From positions 3,720,001 through 3,784,000 of the forward strand of contig OZ253939.1 in assembly GCA_965267245.1 (NCBI GenBank): a stretch of 64,000 bases of DNA, in the 5' to 3' direction. The notes under the pieces are model-generated. The model had not been told where the DNA came from. It searched no databases and worked only from the letters and a program-made list of their open reading frames with translations. Position 1 is the first letter of the stretch. Each line of letters begins with the position of its first letter. The DNA comes from JANSWY01 sp965267245 (GTDB taxonomy: Bacteria; Bacteroidota; Bacteroidia; Cytophagales; Cyclobacteriaceae). The position numbers were made by a program, and so were the translations under genes. Shown in pieces: positions 17,486 through 26,200 of this stretch.

Positions 17486-18748
17486 TTAAATTATCATTCC
17501 AGCGGCAACAGTTTCATTGGTCGCTTCATCTATCAAAATCAAACTTCCTGTCACTCTGTTTCTTCTATAGGGATCTGCCAATAATGGTTTAGTTGTACGA
17601 AGTTGAATTCTTGCTACGTCATTCATCTTGATCTCATTATCCTCTTCATCTCTATGAAGTGTGTTGATATCCATTTTATAGCGAATATCTTTTATCATAG
17701 CTCTAGCTTCATTTGACGTGTGTCTCACAATGTATTTGGCTCTTGGTTTAGGGCCATGATTGTTCAACCAACAGATCATAACATCTACATCCTGCTTACC
17801 CTCCGGTTGATTATTACTTCTCACAATCATATCCCCTCTGCTGATATCAATGTCATCTTCTAGAGTAATAGTGACAGACATTGGTGCAAATGCTTCTGAA
17901 ACAGGGCCTTCAAAAGTATCTATCGACTTAATTTTTGATGAGAAGCCAGAAGGCAGTACAGATATTTCATCCCCTGGCTTGAATATTCCTCCAGCAATAC
18001 GTCCTGCATAGCCTCTGTAATCATGGTATTCATCAGACTTGGGCCTTATCACAGTTTGTACCGGAAACCTGCAATCAATATGGTTATGATCACTACCAAT
18101 ATGGATGTTTTCCAGTGTATGCAATAAAGTAGACCCCTCAAACCAGGTCATGTTCTCAGACCGGTTCACCACATTGTCTCCCTTCAGAGCACTGATAGGA
18201 ATGAATCTCACGTCCTTCACATCTAACTTAGAAACAAAGTCTTCAAAATCCTGTACAATTTTATCGTAAGCTTCCTTTTTAAAGTCCACTAAATCCATTT
18301 TGTTGATACAAACAACCAAATGTGGGATTTGAAGTAATGACGCAATGATTGAATGTCTTCTTGTTTGCTCCACGACACCATTTCGAGCATCTACTAGAAT
18401 CAGGGCCACATTTGCTGTGGAAGCCCCAGTCACCATGTTTCTGGTATACTGTATGTGGCCTGGAGTATCTGCAATAATGAATTTTCGTTTTGGTGTAGCG
18501 AAATATCTGTACGCCACATCAATAGTAATTCCCTGCTCACGTTCGTCTTTCAAGCCGTCAGTCAATAGAGCTAAATCAACATGATCCAGACCTTTCCTTT
18601 CACTACTTTGCTTGACTTGTTCGATCTGGTCTTCAAAAATCGACTTAGAATCATAAAGTAATCTTCCAATAAGTGTGGATTTACCATCATCAACACTACC
18701 TGCTGTAGTAAATCTTAATAATTGCATATTGTGATAATCTGTACTCAT
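17486..18748 (-). CDS. cysN: Sulfate adenylyltransferase subunit 1 (CysN GTPase)
   Basis: A 420-residue EF-Tu-like GTPase. The motifs are GSVDDGKST at 17-25 (G1), DTPGH at 94-98 (G3) and NKMD at 149-152 (G4), followed by two beta-barrel domains. CysN couples GTP hydrolysis to APS formation by CysD. It lacks a fused CysC kinase domain, in line with a separate cysC gene just upstream. It is 23 bases downstream of cysD and four bases upstream of cysQ, so all are likely translated from one transcript. Confidence 0.93.
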   Translation of the reverse strand: MSTDYHNMQLLRFTTAGSVDDGKSTLIGRLLYDSKSIFEDQIEQVKQSSERKGLDHVDLALLTDGLKDEREQGITIDVAYRYFATPKRKFIIADTPGHIQYTRNMVTGASTANVALILVDARNGVVEQTRRHSIIASLLQIPHLVVCINKMDLVDFKKEAYDKIVQDFEDFVSKLDVKDVRFIPISALKGDNVVNRSENMTWFEGSTLLHTLENIHIGSDHNHIDCRFPVQTVIRPKSDEYHDYRGYAGRIAGGIFKPGDEISVLPSGFSSKIKSIDTFEGPVSEAFAPMSVTITLEDDIDISRGDMIVRSNNQPEGKQDVDVMICWLNNHGPKPRAKYIVRHTSNEARAMIKDIRYKMDINTLHRDEEDNEIKMNDVARIQLRTTKPLLADPYRRNRVTGSLILIDEATNETVAAGMII

Positions 18749-18771
18749 TTTCTAATTGTATTTTTGATGAC

Positions 18772-19674
18772 CTAAAAATAACCTTCCTTCTTCCTATCCT
18801 CCATAGAGGTCTCTGACCGTTTATCGTCAGCTCTATTTCCTCTCTCTGTGTGACGTGAGGCAGAAACTTCATCAACAATTTTTTCCAAAGTATCGGCTTC
18901 TGACTCAATTCCGCCAGTAATTGTAATGTCTCCAAGTGTTCGGAACCTGATCTTCTTCTTTACAACTTCCTCTCCCTTACGAAGAGTGATATATTCGGAT
19001 ACTGGTAACCAGGTATTGTCTCTCCAAATTACTTCACGCTCATGGGCTATATACAATGACGGAATTTTAATGTTCTCTGATAGGATATACATCCAAACAT
19101 CCATCTCTGTCCAATTGCTAATCGGGAATACCCTAAAGTGTTCTCCATGATTTTTTCTGCCATTGAACAAATTCCACAACTCTGGTCTTTGATTTTTCGG
19201 ATCCCATTGTCCAAAGTCGTCTCGATGAGAAAAGAACCTCTCTTTGGCCCTTGCCTTTTCTTCGTCTCTTCTTGCTCCACCCATACAGGCATCAAATTGA
19301 TTCTCTTCAATGGCATCAAGAAGTGTAGTGGTCTGCAATGCATTGCGGCTGGCATTTTTACCCTTCTCCTCAGCAACCCTTCCATCATCTATTGATTGCT
19401 GAACAGATCCAACAACAAGTTTCACTCCCAACTCTTCAACCAGGTTGTTTCTAAAGTCTATTGTTTCCGGAAAATTATGACCAGTATCTACATGTAAAAA
19501 TGGAAAGGGAATTTTTGCCGGATGAAAAGCTTTTCTCGCCAGATGAGCTACCACGATTGAATCTTTTCCACCAGAAAACAATATTGCTGGGTTCTCAAAT
19601 TGTGCAAAAACTTCTCTCAGTACGTAGATTGATTCTGCCTCCAATTCTTTCAGGTGAGTTAAATTGTACTGCAT
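18772..19674 (-). CDS. cysD: Sulfate adenylyltransferase subunit 2 (CysD)
   Basis: A 300-residue PP-loop ATP pyrophosphatase. SGGKDS is at residues 34-39, and the family segments HVDTGHNFPE and GGARRDEEKARAKER (conserved in CysD) are present. It forms APS from ATP and sulfate with CysN. It starts two bases after the stop of cysC in a tight minus-strand operon. Length fits the family. Confidence 0.94.
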   Translation of the reverse strand: MQYNLTHLKELEAESIYVLREVFAQFENPAILFSGGKDSIVVAHLARKAFHPAKIPFPFLHVDTGHNFPETIDFRNNLVEELGVKLVVGSVQQSIDDGRVAEEKGKNASRNALQTTTLLDAIEENQFDACMGGARRDEEKARAKERFFSHRDDFGQWDPKNQRPELWNLFNGRKNHGEHFRVFPISNWTEMDVWMYILSENIKIPSLYIAHEREVIWRDNTWLPVSEYITLRKGEEVVKKKIRFRTLGDITITGGIESEADTLEKIVDEVSASRHTERGNRADDKRSETSMEDRKKEGYF

Positions 19675-19676
19675 TA

Positions 19677-20264
19677 TTACTTAAGTCTTTTTTCTATTTC
19701 TACAATTAAATCTTTTAGTGCCTCATCTATTGATTTTTCGGCAGTTTTTATATGTATTTCAGGATTTTCTGGCTCTTCAAACGGGGAGCTAATACCTGTA
19801 AAGTTAGGGATTTCCCCTCGTCTGGCCTTTGCATATAGTCCTTTGACATCCCTTTGTTCACAAACTTCTATGGGGCAGTCAACAAATACTTCAATAAAAT
19901 TCTTCTCTCCAACAGCCTTTCTAACAGTCGCTCTATCAGATTTGAATGGAGAAATGAATGCTGTCAAAACAATAATTCCGGCATCAACAAAGAGTTTTGA
20001 TACTTCACCTAATCGACGAATGTTTTCTACTCTTCCTTCATCTGTAAAATCAAGATCTCTGTTTAATCCAGCCCTGACATTATCCCCATCCAACAAATAT
20101 GTCCTGAATCCTTTCTCGAATAGGTATTCCTCTAACTTATCTGACAAGGTCGATTTACCAGATCCGGATAATCCAGTAAACCAAATGACAAAAGGAGCAT
20201 ATCCCTGTTTTGACACTCTATGTTCAAGTTTTAGTGAATGATTATGAGGTATTATATTCTCCAT
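19677..20264 (-). CDS. cysC: Adenylylsulfate kinase CysC
   Basis: A 195-residue APS kinase with P-loop GLSGSGKST at 31-39, the substrate loop DGDNVRAGLNRDL, and the GIVLTAFISPF and DCPIEVCEQRDVKGLYAKAR segments of the family. It phosphorylates APS to PAPS, the sulfate donor. It starts one base after the nucleotide-sugar dehydrogenase stop codon, which ties sulfate activation directly to polysaccharide genes. Confidence 0.94.
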   Translation of the reverse strand: MENIIPHNHSLKLEHRVSKQGYAPFVIWFTGLSGSGKSTLSDKLEEYLFEKGFRTYLLDGDNVRAGLNRDLDFTDEGRVENIRRLGEVSKLFVDAGIIVLTAFISPFKSDRATVRKAVGEKNFIEVFVDCPIEVCEQRDVKGLYAKARRGEIPNFTGISSPFEEPENPEIHIKTAEKSIDEALKDLIVEIEKRLK

Positions 20265-20265
20265 C

Positions 20266-21522
20266 TTACAACCTATCAGTCATTGTGTCCATCGGTAAAA
20301 AACTTTTCACATCATAAACAATGGAATCAGTATTCCTAATCTTGCTGAATTCTATTGTCAAAAACTCATCGTGAGATACTGCTAGAATAATGGCATCATA
20401 CTTTTCAGTAAGTTCTGCAATCAAATCTATGCCATATTCATGCTTTACCTCTTCAGGATCTGCATGTGGATCATAAACATCTACGGCAATATTGAATTCT
20501 TCTAATTCCTTTACTATATCGATAGCCCTCGAGTTTCTTATATCCGGGCAATTTTCTTTAAATGTGATACCGAGTAAAAGAATACTCGATGATGTCAAAT
20601 TCTTCCCGCTTTTTGAAATCAACTTCACTACCTTATTTGCAATAAACGAACCCATGTCATCATTGATTCTTCTCCCTGAAAGTATGACCTGAGGTAGGTA
20701 GCCCAATTGCTCAGCTTTATGAGTCAAATAGTAGGGGTCCACACCAATGCAATGGCCTCCTACAAGTCCAGGCGTAAAGTTGAGAAAATTCCACTTTGTT
20801 CCGGCTGCTGTCAACACTTCCTTAGTATCTATCCCTATTTTATCAAATATTAACGCCAACTCGTTTACAAATGCTATATTAATGTCACGTTGCGCATTTT
20901 CGATCACCTTGGAAGCCTCTGCAACCTTTATAGAAGAGGTGAGGTGAGTTCCTGCAGTAATGATAGAGCCATAAAATTCATTCAATTTTTCAGCTGTTTC
21001 TTCATTACTTCCACTTACTACCTTCATGATATTGTGAACTCGTCTTTCCTTATCTCCTGGGTTGATCCTTTCAGGAGAGTAACCACAGAAAAAATCAACA
21101 TTGAATTCCAGGTTACTAGCTCCTTCTAGTATTGGAACACAAATTTCCTCTGTACATCCTGGATATACCGTTGATTCATATACGATAGTGGCTCCTCTTG
21201 TAATAACCCCACCAACTAATTCTGATGCCTTGACCAGCGGTGTGAGATCAGGTTTTTTATATTCATCAATTGGTGTTGGTACTGTAATAATGTATAAATC
21301 AGCCTTAGCTATTTCATTGGGATCTTCAGTAAACCTCAATTGAGAAGCCATTTTGAAGTCATTCTCCTCAACCTCAAGTGTCCGATCCAAACCTGATTTA
21401 AGATCATTAATTCGATTTAGGTTAATATCAAACCCGATAGTGTTGTATTGTTTGCCAATTTCTATAGCCAATGGCAAACCAACGTAACCTAAACCTACTA
21501 CTACAATAGAACTATAACTCAT
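20266..21522 (-). CDS. UDP-HexNAc-type nucleotide sugar dehydrogenase
   Basis: A 418-residue four-electron dehydrogenase. The NAD-binding motif GLGYVGLP is near residues 10-17 and the catalytic segment GGHCIGVDPYYL is near 259-270. The HCIGVDP form is that of WecC/WbpA/TviB/WbpO enzymes, which oxidise UDP-HexNAc (or UDP-ManNAc) to the uronic acid. UDP-glucose dehydrogenases instead usually have a CFPKD segment. It leads the cys block (one-base gap to cysC) and lies just downstream of the terminator at 21555-21580. Exact UDP-sugar specificity is an inference. Confidence 0.82.
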   Translation of the reverse strand: MSYSSIVVVGLGYVGLPLAIEIGKQYNTIGFDINLNRINDLKSGLDRTLEVEENDFKMASQLRFTEDPNEIAKADLYIITVPTPIDEYKKPDLTPLVKASELVGGVITRGATIVYESTVYPGCTEEICVPILEGASNLEFNVDFFCGYSPERINPGDKERRVHNIMKVVSGSNEETAEKLNEFYGSIITAGTHLTSSIKVAEASKVIENAQRDINIAFVNELALIFDKIGIDTKEVLTAAGTKWNFLNFTPGLVGGHCIGVDPYYLTHKAEQLGYLPQVILSGRRINDDMGSFIANKVVKLISKSGKNLTSSSILLLGITFKENCPDIRNSRAIDIVKELEEFNIAVDVYDPHADPEEVKHEYGIDLIAELTEKYDAIILAVSHDEFLTIEFSKIRNTDSIVYDVKSFLPMDTMTDRL

Positions 21523-21554
21523 TATCTAAGGAATGATCTTTGATAAAAAACAAA

Positions 21555-21580
21555 AGGCTGAATCCAATCTGGGACAGCCT
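21555..21580 (-). terminator. Rho-independent terminator after UDP-glucuronate decarboxylase gene
   Basis: Read on the minus strand, AGGCTG (21580-21575) pairs with CAGCCT (21560-21555) over a 14-base loop and is followed by a T-rich tract (TTTGTTTTTT, 21554-21545). It sits 30 bases past the uxs-like stop and about 30 bases before the next gene. It can separate the dTDP/UDP-sugar genes from the dehydrogenase-cys-export genes, or act as an attenuator between them. Confidence 0.65.
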
Positions 21581-21610
21581 CAATGTTGTTCAGGGCGCAA
21601 AGCTAATAAA

Positions 21611-22555
21611 TTATTTGTTTAAAGCCTTTTGAAAATATTCAAGTGTTGGCTTGAGTCCTTCCGCTCTTGTGTATTTTGGTTCCCAACCTAAAATCTCCTT
21701 TGCTTTTGAAATATCCGGGCGTCTTTGCTTCGGGTCATCCTTAGGTAATGGTTTATAGACGATTTTTGATTTTGAGCCTGTCAATCTGATTATTTCCTCC
21801 CCAAATTCGTTGATAGTAATCTCATCAGGGTTTCCAATATTCACCGGGTGTGGGTAATCACTCAATAATAACCTATAGATGCCATCCACTAAATCGTCAA
21901 CATAGCAAAAAGACCTGGTTTGGCTACCATCTCCAAATGCTGTAAGATCCTCACCGTTGAGGGCCTGTGAAATAAATGCTGGTAAAACTCTGCCATCATC
22001 TAGTCTCATTCTTGGGCCGAAAGTGTTAAAAATCCTCACAATTCTGGTTTCTAGTCCATGAAATGTGTGGTAGGCCATCGTGATTGCCTCCTGGAATCTC
22101 TTAGCTTCATCATACACACCTCTTGGTCCCACGGGATTCACATTCCCCCAGTATTCTTCTTTCTGTGGATGAACTAACGGATCACCATAAACTTCTGAAG
22201 TTGATGCCACCAAGATTCTGGCATTTTTGGCTCTGGCTAGCCCTAACAAATTATGAGTACCCAATGACCCTACCTTCAATGTCTGAATTGGCATTTTTAA
22301 ATAGTCAATTGGACTGGCAGGAGAAGCAAAATGTAAGATATAATCTAGTTCTCCAGGTACATGTACAAACTTTGATACGTCACAGTGGTAAAACTCAAAG
22401 TCCTTATTTCCAGTAAGGTGGTCTATGTTATCCAGAGAACCAGTCAATAGATTGTCCATTGCAATGACGGAATAACCTTCTGAAAGAAACCTATCGCACA
22501 AATGTGACCCAAGAAATCCAGCGCCACCTGTTACTAATACTCTTTTTTTACTCAT
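21611..22555 (-). CDS. UDP-glucuronate decarboxylase-like SDR (UDP-xylose synthase)
   Basis: A 314-residue extended short-chain dehydrogenase. The NAD motif GGAGFLGSHL is at 10-19, TSE at 119-121 and the YxxxK pair is Tyr148/Lys152 (VYDEAKR). The segments HFASPASPIDY and RIFNTFGPRMRLDDGRV are characteristic of UDP-glucuronate decarboxylases, which make UDP-xylose. It overlaps the start of rfbC's stop region by eight bases in the same operon. A UDP-glucose dehydrogenase to make its substrate is not seen in the window. Confidence 0.85.
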   Translation of the reverse strand: MSKKRVLVTGGAGFLGSHLCDRFLSEGYSVIAMDNLLTGSLDNIDHLTGNKDFEFYHCDVSKFVHVPGELDYILHFASPASPIDYLKMPIQTLKVGSLGTHNLLGLARAKNARILVASTSEVYGDPLVHPQKEEYWGNVNPVGPRGVYDEAKRFQEAITMAYHTFHGLETRIVRIFNTFGPRMRLDDGRVLPAFISQALNGEDLTAFGDGSQTRSFCYVDDLVDGIYRLLLSDYPHPVNIGNPDEITINEFGEEIIRLTGSKSKIVYKPLPKDDPKQRRPDISKAKEILGWEPKYTRAEGLKPTLEYFQKALNK

Positions 22556-23102
22556 TGATATAATCTTTAAAGGTTTGGAGGTTTTTATCTTTGTTTGATA
22601 GAATCAGCTCAAGATCATGTTCGCTGATCTTCCAATCAATCGCTAAATCTGGATCGTCATAAATAAGACCACTGTCGGATTTTGGTTCATAATACTGATC
22701 TACCAGATAATTTAAATGGGCCTCTTCTGAAAGTGTAACAAACCCATGAGCGAATCCTTTTGGTATAAATATTCTCTTTTTGTTCTCGGCAGTTAACTCT
22801 ACAGATACATATTGTTTAAATGTATCAGAGTCTGGCCTAAGGTCAACAGCTATGTCCAGTACTACTCCTTTAGTCACATACACCAATTTCGCCTGTTCAA
22901 ATGGTGGTTTCTGAAAGTGTAAACCTCTCAAAACTCCTTTTGAAGAAACAGAACAATTCATTTGTTTGATCTCGAATTGAAAACTTGGGTAATCTTTAAA
23001 CCACTTTTGGTTAAATCCTTCAAAAAAAATTCCCCTGGCATCTTCAAAAGTTTTGGGTTCCAACAAATAGCACCCTTTCAATTTGGTTTCTTCAATCCTC
23101 AT
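22548..23102 (-). CDS. rfbC: dTDP-4-dehydrorhamnose 3,5-epimerase
   Basis: A 184-residue cupin-fold epimerase. The catalytic base His62 is in GVLRGLHFQ, and the segments VLDIAVDLRPDSDTF, IPKGFAHGF and LNYLVDQYY are typical of RfbC/RmlC. It acts on the product of RfbB. It overlaps the rfbA stop by four bases and the uxs-like start by eight. The reductase RfbD, which would finish dTDP-L-rhamnose, is not in the window. Confidence 0.92.
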   Translation of the reverse strand: MRIEETKLKGCYLLEPKTFEDARGIFFEGFNQKWFKDYPSFQFEIKQMNCSVSSKGVLRGLHFQKPPFEQAKLVYVTKGVVLDIAVDLRPDSDTFKQYVSVELTAENKKRIFIPKGFAHGFVTLSEEAHLNYLVDQYYEPKSDSGLIYDDPDLAIDWKISEHDLELILSNKDKNLQTFKDYINE

Positions 23103-23959
23103 CTCAAAAGTGACATTAAGTATTTACCATAACCGCTTTTCATAAGAGGATCAGCAAGGTTTTCTAATTGCTCCTGGTCGATGAATCCCATTTTGTAGGC
23201 CACCTCTTCTATACATCCAATCTTGAGACCCTGTCTTTCCTCAATTGCCTGCACATAAGAGCCTGCCTGCATTAAGGAAGGAAATGTACCTGTATCCAAC
23301 CATGCAGTCCCTCGACTTAATACCCGCACATTCAATTGACCACTTTCAAGATAAATTTTATTGATATCAGTGATTTCAAGCTCTCCTCTAGCACTAGGTT
23401 TAAGGTTTTTAGCAAAATCAACTACCTGATTGTCGTAATAATAGAGCCCTGGAATCGCAAAATTTGATTTTGGGTTCGCCGGTTTCTCCTCAATTGAAAC
23501 TACTTTTTGATCCTCATCAAATTCTACTACCCCATATCTTTCCGGATCCATTACATGATAGGCAAAAACGATTCCACCTTCTTGATCCTTACATGATTGA
23601 AGTTTTGAGGCTAAGCCACTTCCGTAAAATATATTGTCACCTAAAACAAGTGAAACATGATCATTACCAATAAAGTCCTCCCCAATTGTAAATGCCTGGG
23701 CCAGTCCTTTCGGCTCTTCCTGTACAGCATACTCGAATGAGCAACCCAAATCGCTCCCATCTCCGAGCAATTGCTCAAACAAAGGCAGGTCTCTTGGCGT
23801 AGATATGATTAAAACTTCCCTAATTCCAGAAAGCATTAGTACTGAAAGCGGATAATAGATCATTGGCTTATCAAATACTGGCAATATTTGCTTACTTACA
23901 GCAATTGTTAGAGGATGTAACCTTGTACCTGATCCTCCTGCTAATATGATTCCCTTCAT
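23099..23959 (-). CDS. rfbA: Glucose-1-phosphate thymidylyltransferase
   Basis: A 286-residue nucleotidyltransferase. MKGIILAGGSGTRLHPLT carries the pyrophosphorylase loop (GGSGTR at 8-13). Further family motifs are YPLSVLMLSGIREVLII, LVLGDNIFYGSG and RGTAWLDTGTF. The open frame extends 27 codons upstream, but the ATG at 23957-23959 matches the family start and gives a four-base overlap with the rfbB stop. It makes dTDP-glucose from dTTP and glucose 1-phosphate, the first step of the RfbABC pathway. Confidence 0.94.
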   Translation of the reverse strand: MKGIILAGGSGTRLHPLTIAVSKQILPVFDKPMIYYPLSVLMLSGIREVLIISTPRDLPLFEQLLGDGSDLGCSFEYAVQEEPKGLAQAFTIGEDFIGNDHVSLVLGDNIFYGSGLASKLQSCKDQEGGIVFAYHVMDPERYGVVEFDEDQKVVSIEEKPANPKSNFAIPGLYYYDNQVVDFAKNLKPSARGELEITDINKIYLESGQLNVRVLSRGTAWLDTGTFPSLMQAGSYVQAIEERQGLKIGCIEEVAYKMGFIDQEQLENLADPLMKSGYGKYLMSLLR

Positions 23960-25005
23960 ACCTGATATTGTTTTGAGTAGTAAGACTGATAATTTCCAGA
24001 AGTGACATGATCCAACCAAATTTGATTTTCCAAATACCACTTGACAGTTTTTGTCAAACCTTCCTCAAACTGCAATGAAGGTTGCCAACCTAACTCTGAT
24101 GAAATTTTATTAGCATCTATAGCATACCTCATGTCATGACCCGCACGGTCAGTTACGAAGGTTATTAATTCTTGTGATGTTCCTTTTGTATTGCCAAGCT
24201 GCTCATCCATCACATCGCATAATAACCGAACCAGGTCAATATTCTTCCACTCATTAAATCCACCAATGTTATAGGTATCACCCGTTTTTCCTTCATGGTA
24301 AACCTTATCAATCGCTGATGCATGGTCAATTACAAATAACCAATCTCTGATGTTTTCACCTTTACCATAAACAGGTAATTGTCTTTTGTTTTTGATGTTA
24401 TTGATACAAAGAGGTATCAGTTTCTCAGGAAATTGGTTTGGTCCATAATTATTGGAGCAATTGCTAATCACAACTGGGATATCATAAGTATTATGATAGG
24501 CTCTTACAAAATGATCTGAACTTGCCTTGGAAGCTGAATACGGTGACTGAGGATCATATGATGTGGTTTCAAGGAAAAAACCTGAATCTCCAAGTGAACC
24601 ATACACCTCATCTGTAGATACATGATAAAACAATTTATTTTCAAAATTGTCCTTCCAAACTTCCTTTGCAGCATTCAGTAATGTAACTGTACCAAAAATG
24701 TTTGTTTTCAGGAATTCCATTGGATTTGAAATGGAACGATCTACATGAGATTCTGCTGCAAGGTGAATTACTCCATCAAAGTTTTTATCCTGAAAAAGAT
24801 TGAAAATAAATTTCTCATCTGTTATATCACCTTTTACAAAATGATAATTGGGGGAAGCCTCAATATCAGAAAGGTTTTCAAGGTTCCCGGCGTAAGTGAG
24901 GCTGTCAAGGTTATAGATTTCATAATCAGGATATTTATTAACAAATAACCTAACCACATGTGAACCTATAAATCCAGCTCCTCCGGTAATAAGTACTCGT
25001 TTCAT
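23956..25005 (-). CDS. rfbB: dTDP-glucose 4,6-dehydratase
   Basis: A 349-residue extended SDR with NAD motif GGAGFIGSH at 8-16, the dehydratase signature TDEVYG at 131-136 and Tyr156/Lys160 in YSASK. It converts dTDP-glucose to dTDP-4-keto-6-deoxyglucose, a branch point for rhamnose and other deoxysugars. It is eight bases downstream of the epimerase-like gene and overlaps rfbA by four bases. Confidence 0.95.
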   Translation of the reverse strand: MKRVLITGGAGFIGSHVVRLFVNKYPDYEIYNLDSLTYAGNLENLSDIEASPNYHFVKGDITDEKFIFNLFQDKNFDGVIHLAAESHVDRSISNPMEFLKTNIFGTVTLLNAAKEVWKDNFENKLFYHVSTDEVYGSLGDSGFFLETTSYDPQSPYSASKASSDHFVRAYHNTYDIPVVISNCSNNYGPNQFPEKLIPLCINNIKNKRQLPVYGKGENIRDWLFVIDHASAIDKVYHEGKTGDTYNIGGFNEWKNIDLVRLLCDVMDEQLGNTKGTSQELITFVTDRAGHDMRYAIDANKISSELGWQPSLQFEEGLTKTVKWYLENQIWLDHVTSGNYQSYYSKQYQV

Positions 25006-25013
25006 TGCGTGTG

Positions 25014-26036
25014 TTATGCGTTATAGTATTCTTTATACCAATCAATAAAATTTTTGACCCCTTCCTGAATTGTTGTGGATGGCTTGTATCCAGTTGCTTC
25101 TGTAAGCGCAGTAACATCTGCATAAGTATTTGGCACATCCCCAATTTGCTGGGGTAGCATATTTTTTTTCGCTACTTTTCCAAGGTTTTTTTCGATCTCA
25201 GAAATGTAGTCCATTAATTCTACAGGTTGATTGTTGCCTATATTATAAACCCTGTAAGGAGCAAAGCTTGTTGATGGGTCTGGGTTGTCCCCACTCCAAT
25301 TAGGATTCCCTTTCGGGACATTTTGTAGAACACGAAATACTCCTTCAACTATATCATCAATATAAGTGAAGTCCCGTTTCATTTTTCCAAAATTATAAAC
25401 ATCTATTGGTTTATCCTCTAAAATCGCCTTAGTAAATAAGAAAAGTGCCATATCTGGCCTGCCCCAGGGTCCATACACTGTGAAAAATCTTAACCCGCTA
25501 ACTGGTAAACCAAAGCTAGCAGAAAACGAATGTGCCAATAGCTCATTTGCCTTCTTACTTGCAGCATAAAGTGAAACTGGATGATCGATGTTGTCCTTAA
25601 CAGAAAACGGCATTTTTGTGTTAGCCCCGTAGACAGAACTGGATGAAGCATAAACCAGATGCTTAATATTATTGTGTCTACAGGCTTCCAATAAATTTAT
25701 AAAACCGATCAGATTGGAATCAATATAAGCTTCAGGGTGAGTCAGGGAATGTCTCACACCAGCCTGTGCGGCTAAGTTGACTACATATTCAAATTCATTT
25801 CTTTTGAAAGAATCTAAAAGTGCAGGTTTGTCAGTCAGGTTGATTTGTTCAAAACCAAAACCTTCAAATCTATGCAAAATGTCAAGACGATCCTGTTTGA
25901 GATTTACATCATAGTAATCACTCATACAATCCAATCCAATTACTTTATATCCCGCCTCCAGAAGTTTTTTGGAAAGAAAAAAACCTATAAAACCCGCAGC
26001 TCCGGTAACCAATATTGGCTTTTGAGTGAATGACAT
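25014..26036 (-). CDS. UDP-glucuronate 4-epimerase-like SDR
   Basis: A 340-residue extended SDR with NAD motif TGAAGFIGFF at 11-20, Tyr157/Lys161 (SLYAASKKANELL) and the segments LAAQAGVRHSLTHPEAY and RFFTVYGPWGRPDMAL, which mark the UDP-glucuronate 4-epimerase group (CapI/LspL). It would make UDP-galacturonate from UDP-glucuronate. It is the first gene of the minus-strand sugar operon and is divergent from ccmB. Confidence 0.86.
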   Translation of the reverse strand: MSFTQKPILVTGAAGFIGFFLSKKLLEAGYKVIGLDCMSDYYDVNLKQDRLDILHRFEGFGFEQINLTDKPALLDSFKRNEFEYVVNLAAQAGVRHSLTHPEAYIDSNLIGFINLLEACRHNNIKHLVYASSSSVYGANTKMPFSVKDNIDHPVSLYAASKKANELLAHSFSASFGLPVSGLRFFTVYGPWGRPDMALFLFTKAILEDKPIDVYNFGKMKRDFTYIDDIVEGVFRVLQNVPKGNPNWSGDNPDPSTSFAPYRVYNIGNNQPVELMDYISEIEKNLGKVAKKNMLPQQIGDVPNTYADVTALTEATGYKPSTTIQEGVKNFIDWYKEYYNA

Positions 26037-26183
26037 ACTTTTAAAAATTTATGCAATGCTAGTGTGATTACAGATTTATTCCAAAATCCGTGATTCAATA
26101 TATGCGAACGTTATATTAAGGCTGCATTAATTTATGAACCGGAGAATCTGTAACAATGCAATCATTTATACCCCAATTACAAT

Positions 26184-26191
26184 TACCTTTG
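26184..26191 (+). promoter_or_regulatory. Putative -7 box TACCTTTG upstream of ccmB
   Basis: An exact TAnnTTTG match ends nine bases before the ATG at 26201. This would make a very short leader and supports 26201 over the in-frame ATG at 26156. No clear TTTG -33 element was found at the expected distance. Confidence 0.4.
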
Positions 26192-26200
26192 CGGCCAATA

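Noticed and set aside
19843..20241. 132-codon plus-strand open frame
   Set aside because: Antisense to cysC, which is fully supported by motifs; a shadow frame.
23960..24040. 27-codon upstream extension of rfbA
   Set aside because: It runs into the end of rfbB and lacks family similarity; the ATG at 23957-23959 gives the exact RfbA start.
26156..26200. 15-codon upstream extension of ccmB
   Set aside because: It is unlike CcmB N-termini and spans the putative -7 box; ATG at 26201 is favoured, though not proven.
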